64,000 nucleotides of DNA, from assembly GCA_038087015.1 (NCBI GenBank), contig JASBNA010000011.1, forward strand, positions 248,001 through 312,000, written 5' to 3'. A program made the translations under genes and the position numbers. The DNA comes from Cerrena zonata (taxonomy: Eukaryota > Basidiomycota > Agaricomycetes > Polyporales > Cerrenaceae). Numbering within the stretch: position 1 is the stretch's first letter; the number at the start of each line of letters is the position of its first letter. Positions 33,101 through 43,187 of this stretch are shown here, piece after piece. Under the pieces are notes generated by a model. It ran no database searches, had not been told where the DNA came from, and saw only the letters and a program-made list of their open reading frames with translations.

Positions 33101-35652
33101 GATGATGACTATCGTTAACTTGGCTCAGGACTACGTCGGAAGTAACAACATCAACTTGCTAATGCCCAATGGTCAATTCGGTACTCGTGACCAAGGTGGT
33201 AAAGATCATGCGTCGGCCAGGTATATTTTCACCGAACCGTCGCCCATGGCTCGTGCCCTCTTCCATCCCGCAGATGACCCTCTCCTGAATTACTTGAAGG
33301 AAGATAACACTGTTATTGAACCTGAGTGGTATATGCCTGTCATCCCACTTGTGCTCATCAATGGCGCCGAAGGTATTGGTACAGGTATGCTATAACCGAC
33401 ATATTTATTTTTGAACTACAGTTAATTCGGTTGCCTAGGTTGGAGTACGAATATGCCTTCTTACAATCCCACCGAGATTGTCGAGAATATTCGTCGGCTT
33501 ATGAGAGGTGAAGAACAAGTACCTCTCCTGCCTTGGTTCCGTGGTTTCAAGGGAACCATCAAGAAGACTGGCGACTTCAAGTACGATGTCATTGGATGCA
33601 TTAACAAGATCGACGATACCACTGTTGAAATTACCGAGCTCCCGTTCACAAGTGGACGACCAACTACAAAGCTGAGTTGGAAGGATGATTGGTGAGAAAG
33701 GCGATGGTCCCGTCAAGGTGTGTAGTGCAGGAGATCAATTCCGTTCTGCATGCTCACATTATGCTGGCTTCGTAGGATTACAAGGAGTATCACGACAACA
33801 TGAACGTTCACTTCATTATCACCATGTCCGAGTCTGGCATGAAGAAGGCCTGAAGAACAAGGTTTCCACGAATTCTTCAAACTCAATGGCAAATTGAACA
33901 CGGGCAACATGATCTGCTTCGACTTTGAGAATAAGATCAAAAAGTACAATTCCCCAGAGGAGATTGTTGAGGAGTTCTACCCGGTCCGACTGGCATACTA
34001 CCAGAAACGCAAAGTTCGTATAGCGCTTTTCATGCATAACTTCACAAATCACTAATAACCGCAACAGGACTTCTTGGTTGAAGAACTCCAGAACGAGTTT
34101 GAGAAGTTGACGAATCAAGCCAGGTTCATCCAAATGATTGTCGACAAGACCCTTGTTATCTCGAACAAGAAGAGGGTCGACATCATTGCAGAGCTTCGTA
34201 AACTCCAATTCCGACCTTTCCCTACAATCAAGAAAGCCAAGGAAGCTGGTGAAACCGAGCCGGCTGCTGAAGATGAGGATGAAGATGAAGACGACGCCGA
34301 TACCCATGGCACCGATTTCGATTATCTCTTGAATATGAGGATTTCCAGTTTGACCAGGGAGAGGGTAAGTTGACTGCGAGCCCCCTTGCATAGCTTCTTA
34401 GAGCTCACTGACGATTGTCGCTTGTAGATCGAGAAACTCCGCAAGCAGGCTCAGGATAAAGAGACAGAGCTTCTAGCCCTCCTCGAACTCAGCCCTATCC
34501 AGATTTGGAACACTGATTTGGACAACTTCCTTGTTCAATACGAGGTTCGTGAACACTTCAAAATACTCTCCCCGCCTTTAATTAACGTATATGTGCAGAT
34601 TGCTTACAAGTCCTGGGAAGACAAAATCATTGCTCCTGGACAAGCAAAGAAGGGGAAAAAGAAGCAACCAACCCTCGCAGCCATGATGCGTCAGAAAGCC
34701 AAGAAGGAGAACGGCTCGGACGATGACGAAGACTTCAAGCCGACCAAACTTGCTGCGAAAGCCAAGAAACCCGCAGCGAAGAAGCCTACTGCAGCTGTGC
34801 CCTCGGGATCGGGGACCAAGATCGAGATCAAGGATGAAGACGACGCGAAACCTGTACCACCTCCTCCGAAGAAAGCTGCTGCGAAGAAGTCGGCTGTGAA
34901 GAATGAATCTGATGACGACTTTGACATGAAAGCTGCTCCTGCACCGAAGAAGGCTGCCAAGAAGACGTCCGTTTTGGATGATTCGGATGATGACTTTGTG
35001 AAGATCAAGACGAAACCTGCTAGGGCTGCAGCGAAGAAGTCTAAGCCGTTAACGTTCGATTCGGATTCGGATATCGAGATGGTGGAAGAGAAGCCTAAGC
35101 CTGCTGCAAAGAAGAAACCCTCGTCTCTGGATGACGACGGCTCGGATGTAGAGGGTTCTGCGCCTGCTGCGAAGGGTAAAGCGAAGGAGAAAGCGCCGTC
35201 TAAGCCACCGTCCAAACGAAAGAGGTAAGAAAATAATCTTTGTATTCCCTATCACACATTATCTAATGATTAATCTTGGCAATAGTCCTGTCGATTCTGA
35301 CAACGGGGATGACGACCTGAAACCGGCCAAGAGAAAGAAACCATCTGTCACAGACTTCTTCGATAAAGTCCCTTCTAAACCCGCCGCAGCTGCTGCTCGC
35401 AAAACATCAGGAACTCGAGTAGCCAGTGGAAGCAAACCCAAATCAACAGCAGCTGCGAAGAAGACGGCAGCAGCCAAGAAAGTTATTGCAAGTGACGATG
35501 ACGAGGATGACGACCTGAGTGTTCCTCCTCCGCCACCGAAACGGTCTGAGGCACCCAGGAGAGCTGCTGCCGCCAAGGCGAAGTATATCGAAATCCTTTC
35601 GAGTGAAGAGGAGAATGGCGGAAAGGAGTCAGACTTTGAGGATTGGGATTGA
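30170..35652 (+). CDS. top2: DNA topoisomerase II (with three apparent 1-nt indels)
   Basis: Sixteen exons from 30,170-30,442 to 35,286-35,652, about 1,548 residues. The enzyme passes one DNA duplex through another using ATP and is essential for chromosome segregation. Seen in order: acidic/lysine-rich N-terminus, GHKL ATPase (IIDEILVNAADNK, NNGRGIPIE, GGRNGYGAKLANIYS), Toprim (EGDSA, PLRGKLLNVRDA, DHDGSHIKGLI), cleavage domain with the catalytic Tyr in ASARYIFT (about residue 854), coiled region, and a long KKAAAKK/acidic C-terminal tail ending FEDWD. Within 33,645-33,860 the frame breaks three times by single bases (near ELPFTSGR, before MIGEKGDGP, and at KKA/EEQGF). Because the gene is essential and otherwise perfect, sequencing or assembly error is the best explanation. 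Confidence 0.93.
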
Positions 35653-35924
35653 GTAGATTGTGTTCATGTTCATGGAGAAGTATTTGCATTCCTTCAAGCA
35701 TTTGTACTACTTACACGCATTTTGTGTTTTATTATTATTCTGATGGTTCTTTATCATGTCGATAACTTACGGTTCGCAATTATAGAAGCTGTTTCATTCG
35801 CATTCGGCCGGCTGAGTGGGATGAGGATAGCAATGACGCATTATAAACGGATCTAGTATTATGTGCAAGATTAACCAGAAACGAAAAGGAGTCGGTAGCA
35901 CTGGTACGTGCAGCAAGATGAACT

Positions 35925-37413
35925 CTAGAGAATGTACTTTTTCGTCTGCTTGACTTCGGCATACGGATCTGGTTTGGGTGAACGACCAAACACAGGCTCT
36001 TCCTTCTCTGAATGAGGAAGTTAGCATCTCATAACATGTCTTGAAAACAGACGAAAACCACTTACTCAGCGTATCGCGGTAAATCTGGCTGACCGTCTCG
36101 TCCCACACTTCTCTCCACATGAAAGCACCTCCACCTTTACCAGCATCTAGACCATAGAACTCTGAGAACGCCCTATAGTTGAACCCGAGTCGTTCCTCCT
36201 CCGTAGGTACAGGAATAGTAACCTTTTCAGTTGGGTGGGACTGCGGAACGAGGAGAAGAGCATAACGATGGTAATTAGTGCCTTTTTGAGGGTGGGGAGG
36301 AACATATTTTGTATGTGACGTCGTAATTGGAATAGGTGACTCAGAGAAAGCGGATAGGGAGATGTTTGGTCTGGAAGATGATGTTAGTATAGAAACTCAT
36401 CTATCAGACAGAGGACTTACTGGAGCCAGTGTAAGTAAGTTTGGAATGCCTGGTCATCCGGGTTAGGAACATCTTCAAGCAAATTAGTATTCACATAGTC
36501 GTTAGAGGTCGAGCTAAACATACCAAGGTCAACCATCAATAGGGTGTACAGACGTGGGTCTGTATGGAACACCGTGGTGTACAACATAGGCGGTCGTCGT
36601 GTTTGCTCTGGAAGCAAGAACACACCAGGTTCGATCTTCTCGTACTTTCTCTTGACACGAGCACGCCTGACTGGGTCTTGGGGTGGGGGTTCTGGGAAGT
36701 TGACACGGAGGTCAAACGAAGGGTGCATTTCTGGCATCATGTCAGGGACGACACCCATTTGGTAGATACGTTCCATCTAGGAGTTGGGATCAAACTTGTG
36801 AGTAGAGAAAATCTGTCATAAAACATACCAGCATATCCAAAGGACCGTCTTCGCGCCACCTCTGTTCAACCAAGTGACGATAGACTGGCTGGGACATATC
36901 TGCCATACCGTTCCTCGCCTTCCATCGAACACTAGGCAAGTTAATCTCACTCTGGACTTCGAGAATCCGAATCTTCTCCTTCAACTTCTCCAAGTCATCC
37001 TGGTTCCAATCTGGGGTACTTTCCGCTTTCTTCAACAGCGCCCGGTATTCTTCGAGTTCAGCCTTCCGTAGCTTAGAGTCCCGCTTGATGTAGCCCAATG
37101 CCTGGTCATACACCGGCAAGACACCGACGCCAATAGGCCTGCTGTATTGACGTGGTCGTTCTAAATTAATGAGCGGACGTCCGGTCGGCCCAGCACGACC
37201 GCGTTTCCTGGTCGCAGTAGATGGTTTGTCCTCTTTGGAAGAAGCTTGAGCTGAATTCGCGAGAGCTTCAGCAGCTTCTGCCTTCTTCGCTGGTGGTGGC
37301 GGTGGTGCTGGTGCTAGAGTGGGCTCTACACTCTGAGTGGATGCTACGGTCACATTATAGCGTACGCGAGTCAGGCCATTGTAGGCTCTTGTGGCCCTGC
37401 GAAGAGAGAACAT
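35925..37413 (-). CDS. mrpl35: Mitochondrial large-subunit ribosomal protein mL38 (PEBP fold)
   Basis: Exons 37,413-36,829, 36,776-36,524, 36,472-36,421, 36,370-36,066 and 36,007-35,925 give 425 residues. The N-terminus MFSLRRATRAYNG is a mitochondrial presequence. RPRQYSRPIGVGVLPVYDQA is typical of mL38/yeast Mrpl35, followed by a coiled helix (LEEYRALLKKAESTPDW) and a phosphatidylethanolamine-binding-protein-like domain (HTDPRLYTLLMVDLDVPNPD, HRYALLLVPQ). The role is structural, in the central protuberance of the mitoribosome. Convergent with TOP2. Ordinary gene; nothing odd in the frame. Confidence 0.88.
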
Positions 37414-37759
37414 ATAAAGCTAAGTATGAACTTGGACTTGGAGGTCAGTGAACAAGTTCGAGACTGGGAGCGCTTCAATAATTTCATGTGTGGGCGCTTC
37501 GAATGCTTGACCAAATCTGGAAATTCTTGAAGGTCGCTGCGGCGGTGCCACTGGGTATATAAATTGTTACCTACAACGTTCATCTGATAAGAATTTTGTC
37601 TCGAGCTTGACCAGAACTTACTGTTATATACGGGCCCTCTAAGAGGGTGAGTCTTCTAACGAATCCCCCGAGCATCCCAATTGAAAGTGTGGTAGCTGTA
37701 GCCTGTAGTGCCTTTGAGAGAGCTTTACCGAGTGCCAATCTCGTGTCATTGTCGCCGTA
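37414..37759 (+). promoter_or_regulatory. Upstream region of mL38 and of an F-box copy, with TATA-like box
   Basis: TATATAAA at 37,556-37,563 points toward the F-box copy at 37,760, about 200 bp downstream. No gene in this gap. Confidence 0.35.
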
Positions 37760-39203
37760 ATGTTAACGCTGTCCTCCTCTTGGTCTACCAATAGAGGCCA
37801 TCGACTACCACCCGAGATGATAGACCATGTCATCGATTACTTGCATGACGATAAACCCAGTCTTCGATCATGTTCACTCGTCGCCCATGCGTTCGTCGCC
37901 TCAAGTCAACTTCACTTATTTCGTTCTCTCTCATGTGCTTGGGAAGAGGCCAGTCAAGACTCGACTTGGGCTATACTTACATTGCGCGTTTCTTCCGGGA
38001 GCATCCGCACCTTAAGCCGTATGTGAGAGGTGTCAATATCCATGAAAGGTGGCACCCCACGTTACTATCCAGAAGTCAATGCAATATGTCTATGTGTCGT
38101 TATTGACATCCTCTCTATGTTTCCTCGTTTACGCGCATTCGAAATTCGCGCAATCAACTTGAACTTCAATGCCTGCTGCTCGACGCCTCCCGCTCAGCCA
38201 TTTTCTCCGATAGATATAAAATATCTTAACTTGGCAGATCTTACGTCGTGCAATGCATCGTTACAACCCGTGATCAAGCTACTCGGTCTCTTTAACCGTA
38301 TCCATAGCCTCCAAATAGTGGAAGTATGGGTTCACGGTGATGCCAGGGAGGGTGCAGATGAACTGGCTAAATCTACCATTAACAAGGACTTGGCCGAGTT
38401 GCCATCGAGCTGGAGTCCCTCGCTTGCGCTGTTGACAATTGCAGGGACCCCAGAGGGTATGTTTGCCCCATATACCCATATTCTCACTACTCGGAATATG
38501 CTCGGGGATCTTGAAGAGCTCAACATCCAATGCTGTAACTGGGAAGACTTGCCCTGTGCAGCCGCGATCATAAGTTCGAACAAGGGCTTGTCTGAGTTAA
38601 CCATTGATGTTTCAACGTTAATCATGCAAGAGGTTGAGGTTGATAACGAGGAAGATCTGTTGTCCATGACTAGTAAGGAGGCTTCCGGTTTTACTCGCTT
38701 GCAGTCAACTGAGTCTCTGGTATATTTTAGTACAGCCAGATCGATGGAAGGACTTCAAACTCTCGTCACTTCACTCCTTGCGGTACTTTGAGACTTCTGT
38801 GAAGCTCTTTATACCAGAGTCGAAAGAGGATTTTCCCACCGTACAACCAAGTGTCCGCGGATTCCAATACATGCTCGACTTCCTATCTCATGCTCCCCGA
38901 AGCATTGAAGACCTCACGATAGTACTGAAATTCGAATGGAGTGATCAATACAGGCAGTCACTCTCTCAAGATTACGATTGGGGCAGACTCGCAACCATTA
39001 TTTATTCCTTCCCAGCTATCAAGACGGCAAATATCATTGTTGCTGATAGGTCGCCTGCATTCCTTGCTGTCTCTGCCCAATGTGGAAGGATTGTCATGAA
39101 TGGGTTTACTAGAAGCTCCAAAATCCGAGAGAACAATAGAGTTATCAGGATCCTGTGTCAACACGCCGATTACGACAACTTCCTTCTTGATACAGATGTC
39201 TAG
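37760..39203 (+). pseudogene. F-box family copy with two frame changes
   Basis: Start ATG 37,760; F-box HRLPPEMIDHVIDYLHDDKP and RSCSLVAHAFVASSQLHLFR. After AWEE a 14-nt insertion relative to the neighbour at 39,546 shifts the frame; DLGYTYIARFFREHPHLKPY continues one frame over, and a second change near 38,040 restores the first frame from YPEVNAICLCVVIDILSMFP onward. A TGA at 38,024-38,026 stops the unshifted reading. The intron (38,673-38,730) and C-terminal exon (RYFETSVKLF, SQDYDWGRLATII) are intact to 39,203. Either a young pseudogene or, less likely given the 14-nt insertion, an assembly error. Confidence 0.7.
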
Positions 39204-39545
39204 TATATGCTATTATTTATCATAATTTCTTCTTATATGCTATCACATTTATAAGCATCTCACTTACATCCATACAGCGTACACCCAAAGGCTGAAGCGA
39301 AGCGAGTAAGAGCGGGATATGCCGAAAGCACGGTGTGGCCGCGGTGTAGTCGCTGGTATTTAACTTTGTACAACCACATCTGCGCAGTGCGCTGAGTGGT
39401 AGTAGGGTGAGTGATTCGAGTCAGAGACTCGCGTTCTACTATTAGTATCGTTCCTACTTGAACAAGGTAAGTGTCCATACATTGGTAATGCAGCAAATGC
39501 AAAGGATCACAAGCTTCTCACAGGTGCCAGCACATTGTCGCAGTA
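39204..39545 (+). other. Intergenic, between F-box copies
   Basis: No gene. A stretch at about 39,380-39,425 recalls tRNA boxes but with wrong spacing (see rejected items). Confidence 0.4.
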
Positions 39546-40969
39546 ATGTCACCGGTATTACCTTCCTTCTGGCCTGTCCAAAATGCGCGTCGACTACCGG
39601 CTGAGCTACTGGACTATGTCCTCGACTTTCTACATGAGGACAAACCCAGTCTTCGGTCGTGTTCACTGGTGGCGCGTGCGTTCGTTGCCTCGAGTCAACT
39701 CCATTTGTTCCGCACTCTCTCATGTGGTTGGGAGGAGGACTTGGGCTATGGTTACGTCGTACCTTTCTTCAAAGAACATCTTCACCTTAAGCCGTATGTG
39801 AGGAGTGTCTACATCGTCGATTACAAGCAACCAGGGCTACGATCTCCCGAAATGGACAGAATATGTCTATGCAGCATCACTGACATCCTCTCTACATTTC
39901 CACGCTTACGTGTTTTCACCATGGGTGATGTCAGCCTGGATTTTAATACGTGCTGCTCGTCACCTCCTGCTCATCCCTTTACCCCAATAGATATAGTATA
40001 TCTTGACTTGGTGGATATTATGCCGCACAACACATCGCTTCAGCATCTCGTCAAGTTGCTCAAACATTTTAAGGACATCCAGAGCCTTCACATCGTGAAT
40101 GTATGGCTCCACAAGGAAGATGATGAGGTTCAAGCCATCAAATCCGTTATCGACAAGGAGTTGGCAGAGTTCCCCTCCAGTTGGAGTCCTCCACTTGCGC
40201 AGTTGACCATCTCAGGAGAACCGGAGGGGATGTTGGCACCGTTTGCCCACCTTCTTACCACATGCGATACGCTCAGAGATTTAGAAGAGCTCAACATCGC
40301 CTGCTTCGATTGGACAGAGTTTGACGCTGCGGCTACCATCACGAGGGGCTCGAACAAGGGCTTACTTTCCCTGAAAGTTGATGTGGCCATGTTGTTCTGG
40401 AGCACAGTCAATGTTGAAAGTGAGGAAGAGCTGTTAGCCGTAACCAGTAAGACGACTTCTGTTTTCTACCTACTCACGGCCAGCTAAGCTCTTGACATAT
40501 TCTAGCTGACCCGGGAGAATGGAAATATCTTGGACTGTCCTCATTCAAATCCTTACGGATCTTTGAGACTTCTGTGAAGCTCTTCGAGCCGTGGTCATCA
40601 GAGAAATTCCCAAATCTACAACCAAGTGTCCGCGGATTTCAGCTTATGCTCGATTTCCTCTCCGAAGTCCCTCGAAGTATCGAAGATCTCACGATATTCC
40701 TGAGATTCGAACGGCAATCGTACATAGAATCAATCTCCCAGGGGTACGATTGGGGTCGACTTATGTCCATCATCTATTCGTTCCCAGGGCTTACGGATGC
40801 GGACATAATTCTTCTCTATGGACCGGAAGCATCTGATGATATAATTGGACAATGTCAACACATTGTTTTGACTGCACTAAGGCCTTTCACGAAGCGAAAG
40901 AAAAAATCGCTTATCAGAGTTGCATACGAACAGGGCAACTATAATGATATATTTTGCGCCGTGGATTGA
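39546..40969 (+). CDS. F-box protein, intact array member
   Basis: Exons 39,546-40,446 and 40,506-40,969 give 454 residues. F-box: RRLPAELLDYVLDFLHEDKP, RSCSLVARAFVASSQLHLFR. Middle: FFKEHLHLKPYVRSVYIV, LSTFPRLRVFTM, and DKELAEFPSSWSPPLAQLTI, an LRR-like layout. C-terminal exon: DPGEWKYLGLSSFKSLRIFE, VRGFQLMLDFLSEVPRSIED, SQGYDWGRLMSIIYSFPG. This is the only unbroken copy of the second array and the best reference for the family. Likely an SCF adaptor (inference from the F-box). The neighbours on both sides are broken relatives in the same orientation, so unequal crossing-over is a simple origin. Confidence 0.85.
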
Positions 40970-41087
40970 TTCTATATTGTAAAGCTGTTCAATATTATTT
41001 CTTGACATATCTTGCTACTCCTATTCAGCCTAAGGGCTAAGCTCACTTTTTCCGAAAGTACGTCTGAGACACCCACCCAAGTCTAAA

Positions 41088-41170
41088 ACGGCAATGTCCG
41101 AGCGGCTGGGTATCTGATTAAGTCTCTTAGACTTGAGTAGGAAGTTAAGAATCTTCAAGTACCACAACAA
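41088..41170 (+). other. tRNA-Leu-like relic
   Basis: ACGGCAATGTCCGAGCGG matches the acceptor and A-box half of eukaryotic tRNA-Leu. A TCTGA/TTAGA stem around a loop containing AAG (a Leu anticodon) and a CTTGA/TCAAG variable-arm-like stem follow, but the anticodon loop has 9 nt, the T loop lacks TTCGA and the 3' acceptor strand does not pair. A decayed tRNA gene or SINE head is likelier than a working tRNA. Confidence 0.3.
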
Positions 41171-41263
41171 GTTGGTGGGCAGTCGGTGAGTCTATGTGTA
41201 TTGATACATCCGACAGTTGTTCACAGAATATCTGGATTTGGACATTTGGTCCAGCAGATTGTA

Positions 41264-42725
41264 ATGTCGACATCGATAGTGCTACCGTCCCCTATCCAAG
41301 ATGGTCTTACTCTACCACCCGAGATGACTGACTACATCATCGACTTCCTACATGAAGATAAATCCAGTCTTAGGTCATGTTCATTGGTTGCAAGTACCTT
41401 CGTGACTTCGAGTCAACTCCACTTATTTCGCACGCTCTCATTCATAGGGAGGGCCCCCACGGGGTTTACCTACATCGTGCCATTTTTCCGCAAACATCCT
41501 CATCTAAAGTCTCATGTGCAGGATATTCATATCGTCGGCGATGAACAAAAACCCGATGGCAAAACCAACGGGATATGCATATGCGTCATCGCCAACATCC
41601 TCTCTACATTTCCTTATTTGCGGGTTTTCACAATCTCTTACGTTTGCCTCCGCTACAACAAGTGTTGTTCGAGTCTTCAGACTCAACCATTCCTCCCCAT
41701 AGACATCACCCGACTTGGTTTAAAGGCCATTGACGACGAACTAGCGAACCCGGGATGTCCCTATGTTATAACATTACTCAGACTCTTCAAGAGTATCCAG
41801 AGTCTTCATGTGGTAGATGTATGGCCCTTGGTTGACACGGGTGAGGATGACAACGAGATCGATTAATATCATCGAAGATATTGACAAAGAAAGGGCTAGC
41901 AGAAACGCCTTTGGATTGGGGTCCTCCGCTTTCGCGGTTGACCCTTACCGGACGAGACCTGGGTGTGATCCCGCCATTTGCACACATTTTAACTGCCCAT
42001 AACATGCTCGGCGACCTCAAACAACTGAAAATCGCATGCGGCGATTGGGGAGAATCAGACGATGCAGCTGCTATTATAAAGGCCTCGGCCAAGAGCATAA
42101 TACATTTAACTCTTGACGTGGCATCTCTAATCTGGAGTGTGGTTCATGCTGAATCCCGGGACTCGGATGCAATATTGGTAACCGACATTCGTGAGACACA
42201 CCCCTTTTTCTCCATCCATTCACTGAAATCTTGTCCCTTTTCTTAATAGTTACTAATTCGAATCGGTGGAAATTCCTCGGACTATCGTCATGTCACTCCC
42301 TAAAGTCTATTGAAATCTCGATAATACTTGTTAGTCGATGGGGGGCATACACTGGCGGAGCGGCCATTAGGAATGTTCTTGGCCCTCGCTCATTCCAATA
42401 CATGCTAAACCTCCTCTCCGAAATACCCAACAGTGTAGAAGAGATCACTATATTCTTCAGACTCACACGAAGCCAACACATGGATGCAATCTCCCAGGAC
42501 TTGGATTGGGATGGACTCGCCCGTCTAATTTTTTCCTTCCCTGAGATCAAAATAGCTAATCTCATTCTCAGTTCCGACAGTAATGCGTTCAAGGGAGTAG
42601 CTGTGTCGTGTCAAGAAATTGTCCAGGCTGCGCTTCGCTCCAGCACGCGCGAGAGAGAGGGGGTCATTAGGGTCTCGATCCAATACGGCGATTATAAGGA
42701 GCTTGGTATGCAATCGATAATTTAA
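41264..42725 (+). pseudogene. F-box family copy with frame changes mid-gene
   Basis: ATG 41,264, F-box TLPPEMTDYIIDFLHEDKSS and RSCSLVASTFVTSSQLHLFR. The first frame ends at a TAA at 41,864 after DTGEDDNEID. The family sequence continues in a second frame (SINIIEDID) and then a third (KKGLAETPLDWGPPLSRLTL, PFAHILTAHNMLGDLKQLKI) to the usual splice site (42,190/42,250). Exon 2 is open to 42,725 (NRWKFLGLSS, FQYMLNLLSEIPNSVEEITI, SQDLDWDGLARLI). The two changes are single-base in type, so sequencing error is possible, but the copy is counted as broken as read. Confidence 0.65.
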
Positions 42726-43187
42726 TTATGATACCAGCCATTTCTTTTAACTGTTTTGGAAATCCTCCAAGTACAATATTGGCGATGAACTTGTTAGTGT
42801 CCACCAAGTTACAGACTCCTTCATACAGGTATGGAACCATGTACATCCATTTAATCTCAAGCAGGAACACCGAGTCCAAGTTCTGAGCCATCTGCCTATG
42901 ATTTACTAGTAATGCCCAACACACGCGTTTGATATATGTTCATCCCGATGCATAAGAAAGGTTGACTATTGGAAGATGTATAGTAATTAGAGAACGCTCA
43001 GAGACCATCTGTTAAGACCTTGGGGCAGTTCAAGTCGCAAGATGAAAGTCGATCCAGATAGGACTCGCCCCAGTTTTTGTGCGCACTAGCTCAGTACTTA
43101 TATGCACGTTATATAATTTAAAACATCAGTATAGCAGTACACATACAATGAGACCGGAGGCTATGTTATCGTTACTTCTGGAGCCGT
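42726..43187. other. Intergenic, between convergent F-box copy and GH76-like gene
   Basis: No gene or repeat recognised. Confidence 0.4.

Noticed and set aside
34691..35215. 174-codon minus-strand frame rich in Ala, Phe and Ser
   Set aside because: It is the mirror of the repetitive lysine/aspartate tail of TOP2.
39380..39425. tRNA-like GCGCTGAGTGGTAGTAGGG and GATTCGAGTC
   Set aside because: A and B boxes are too close together and no cloverleaf can be drawn.
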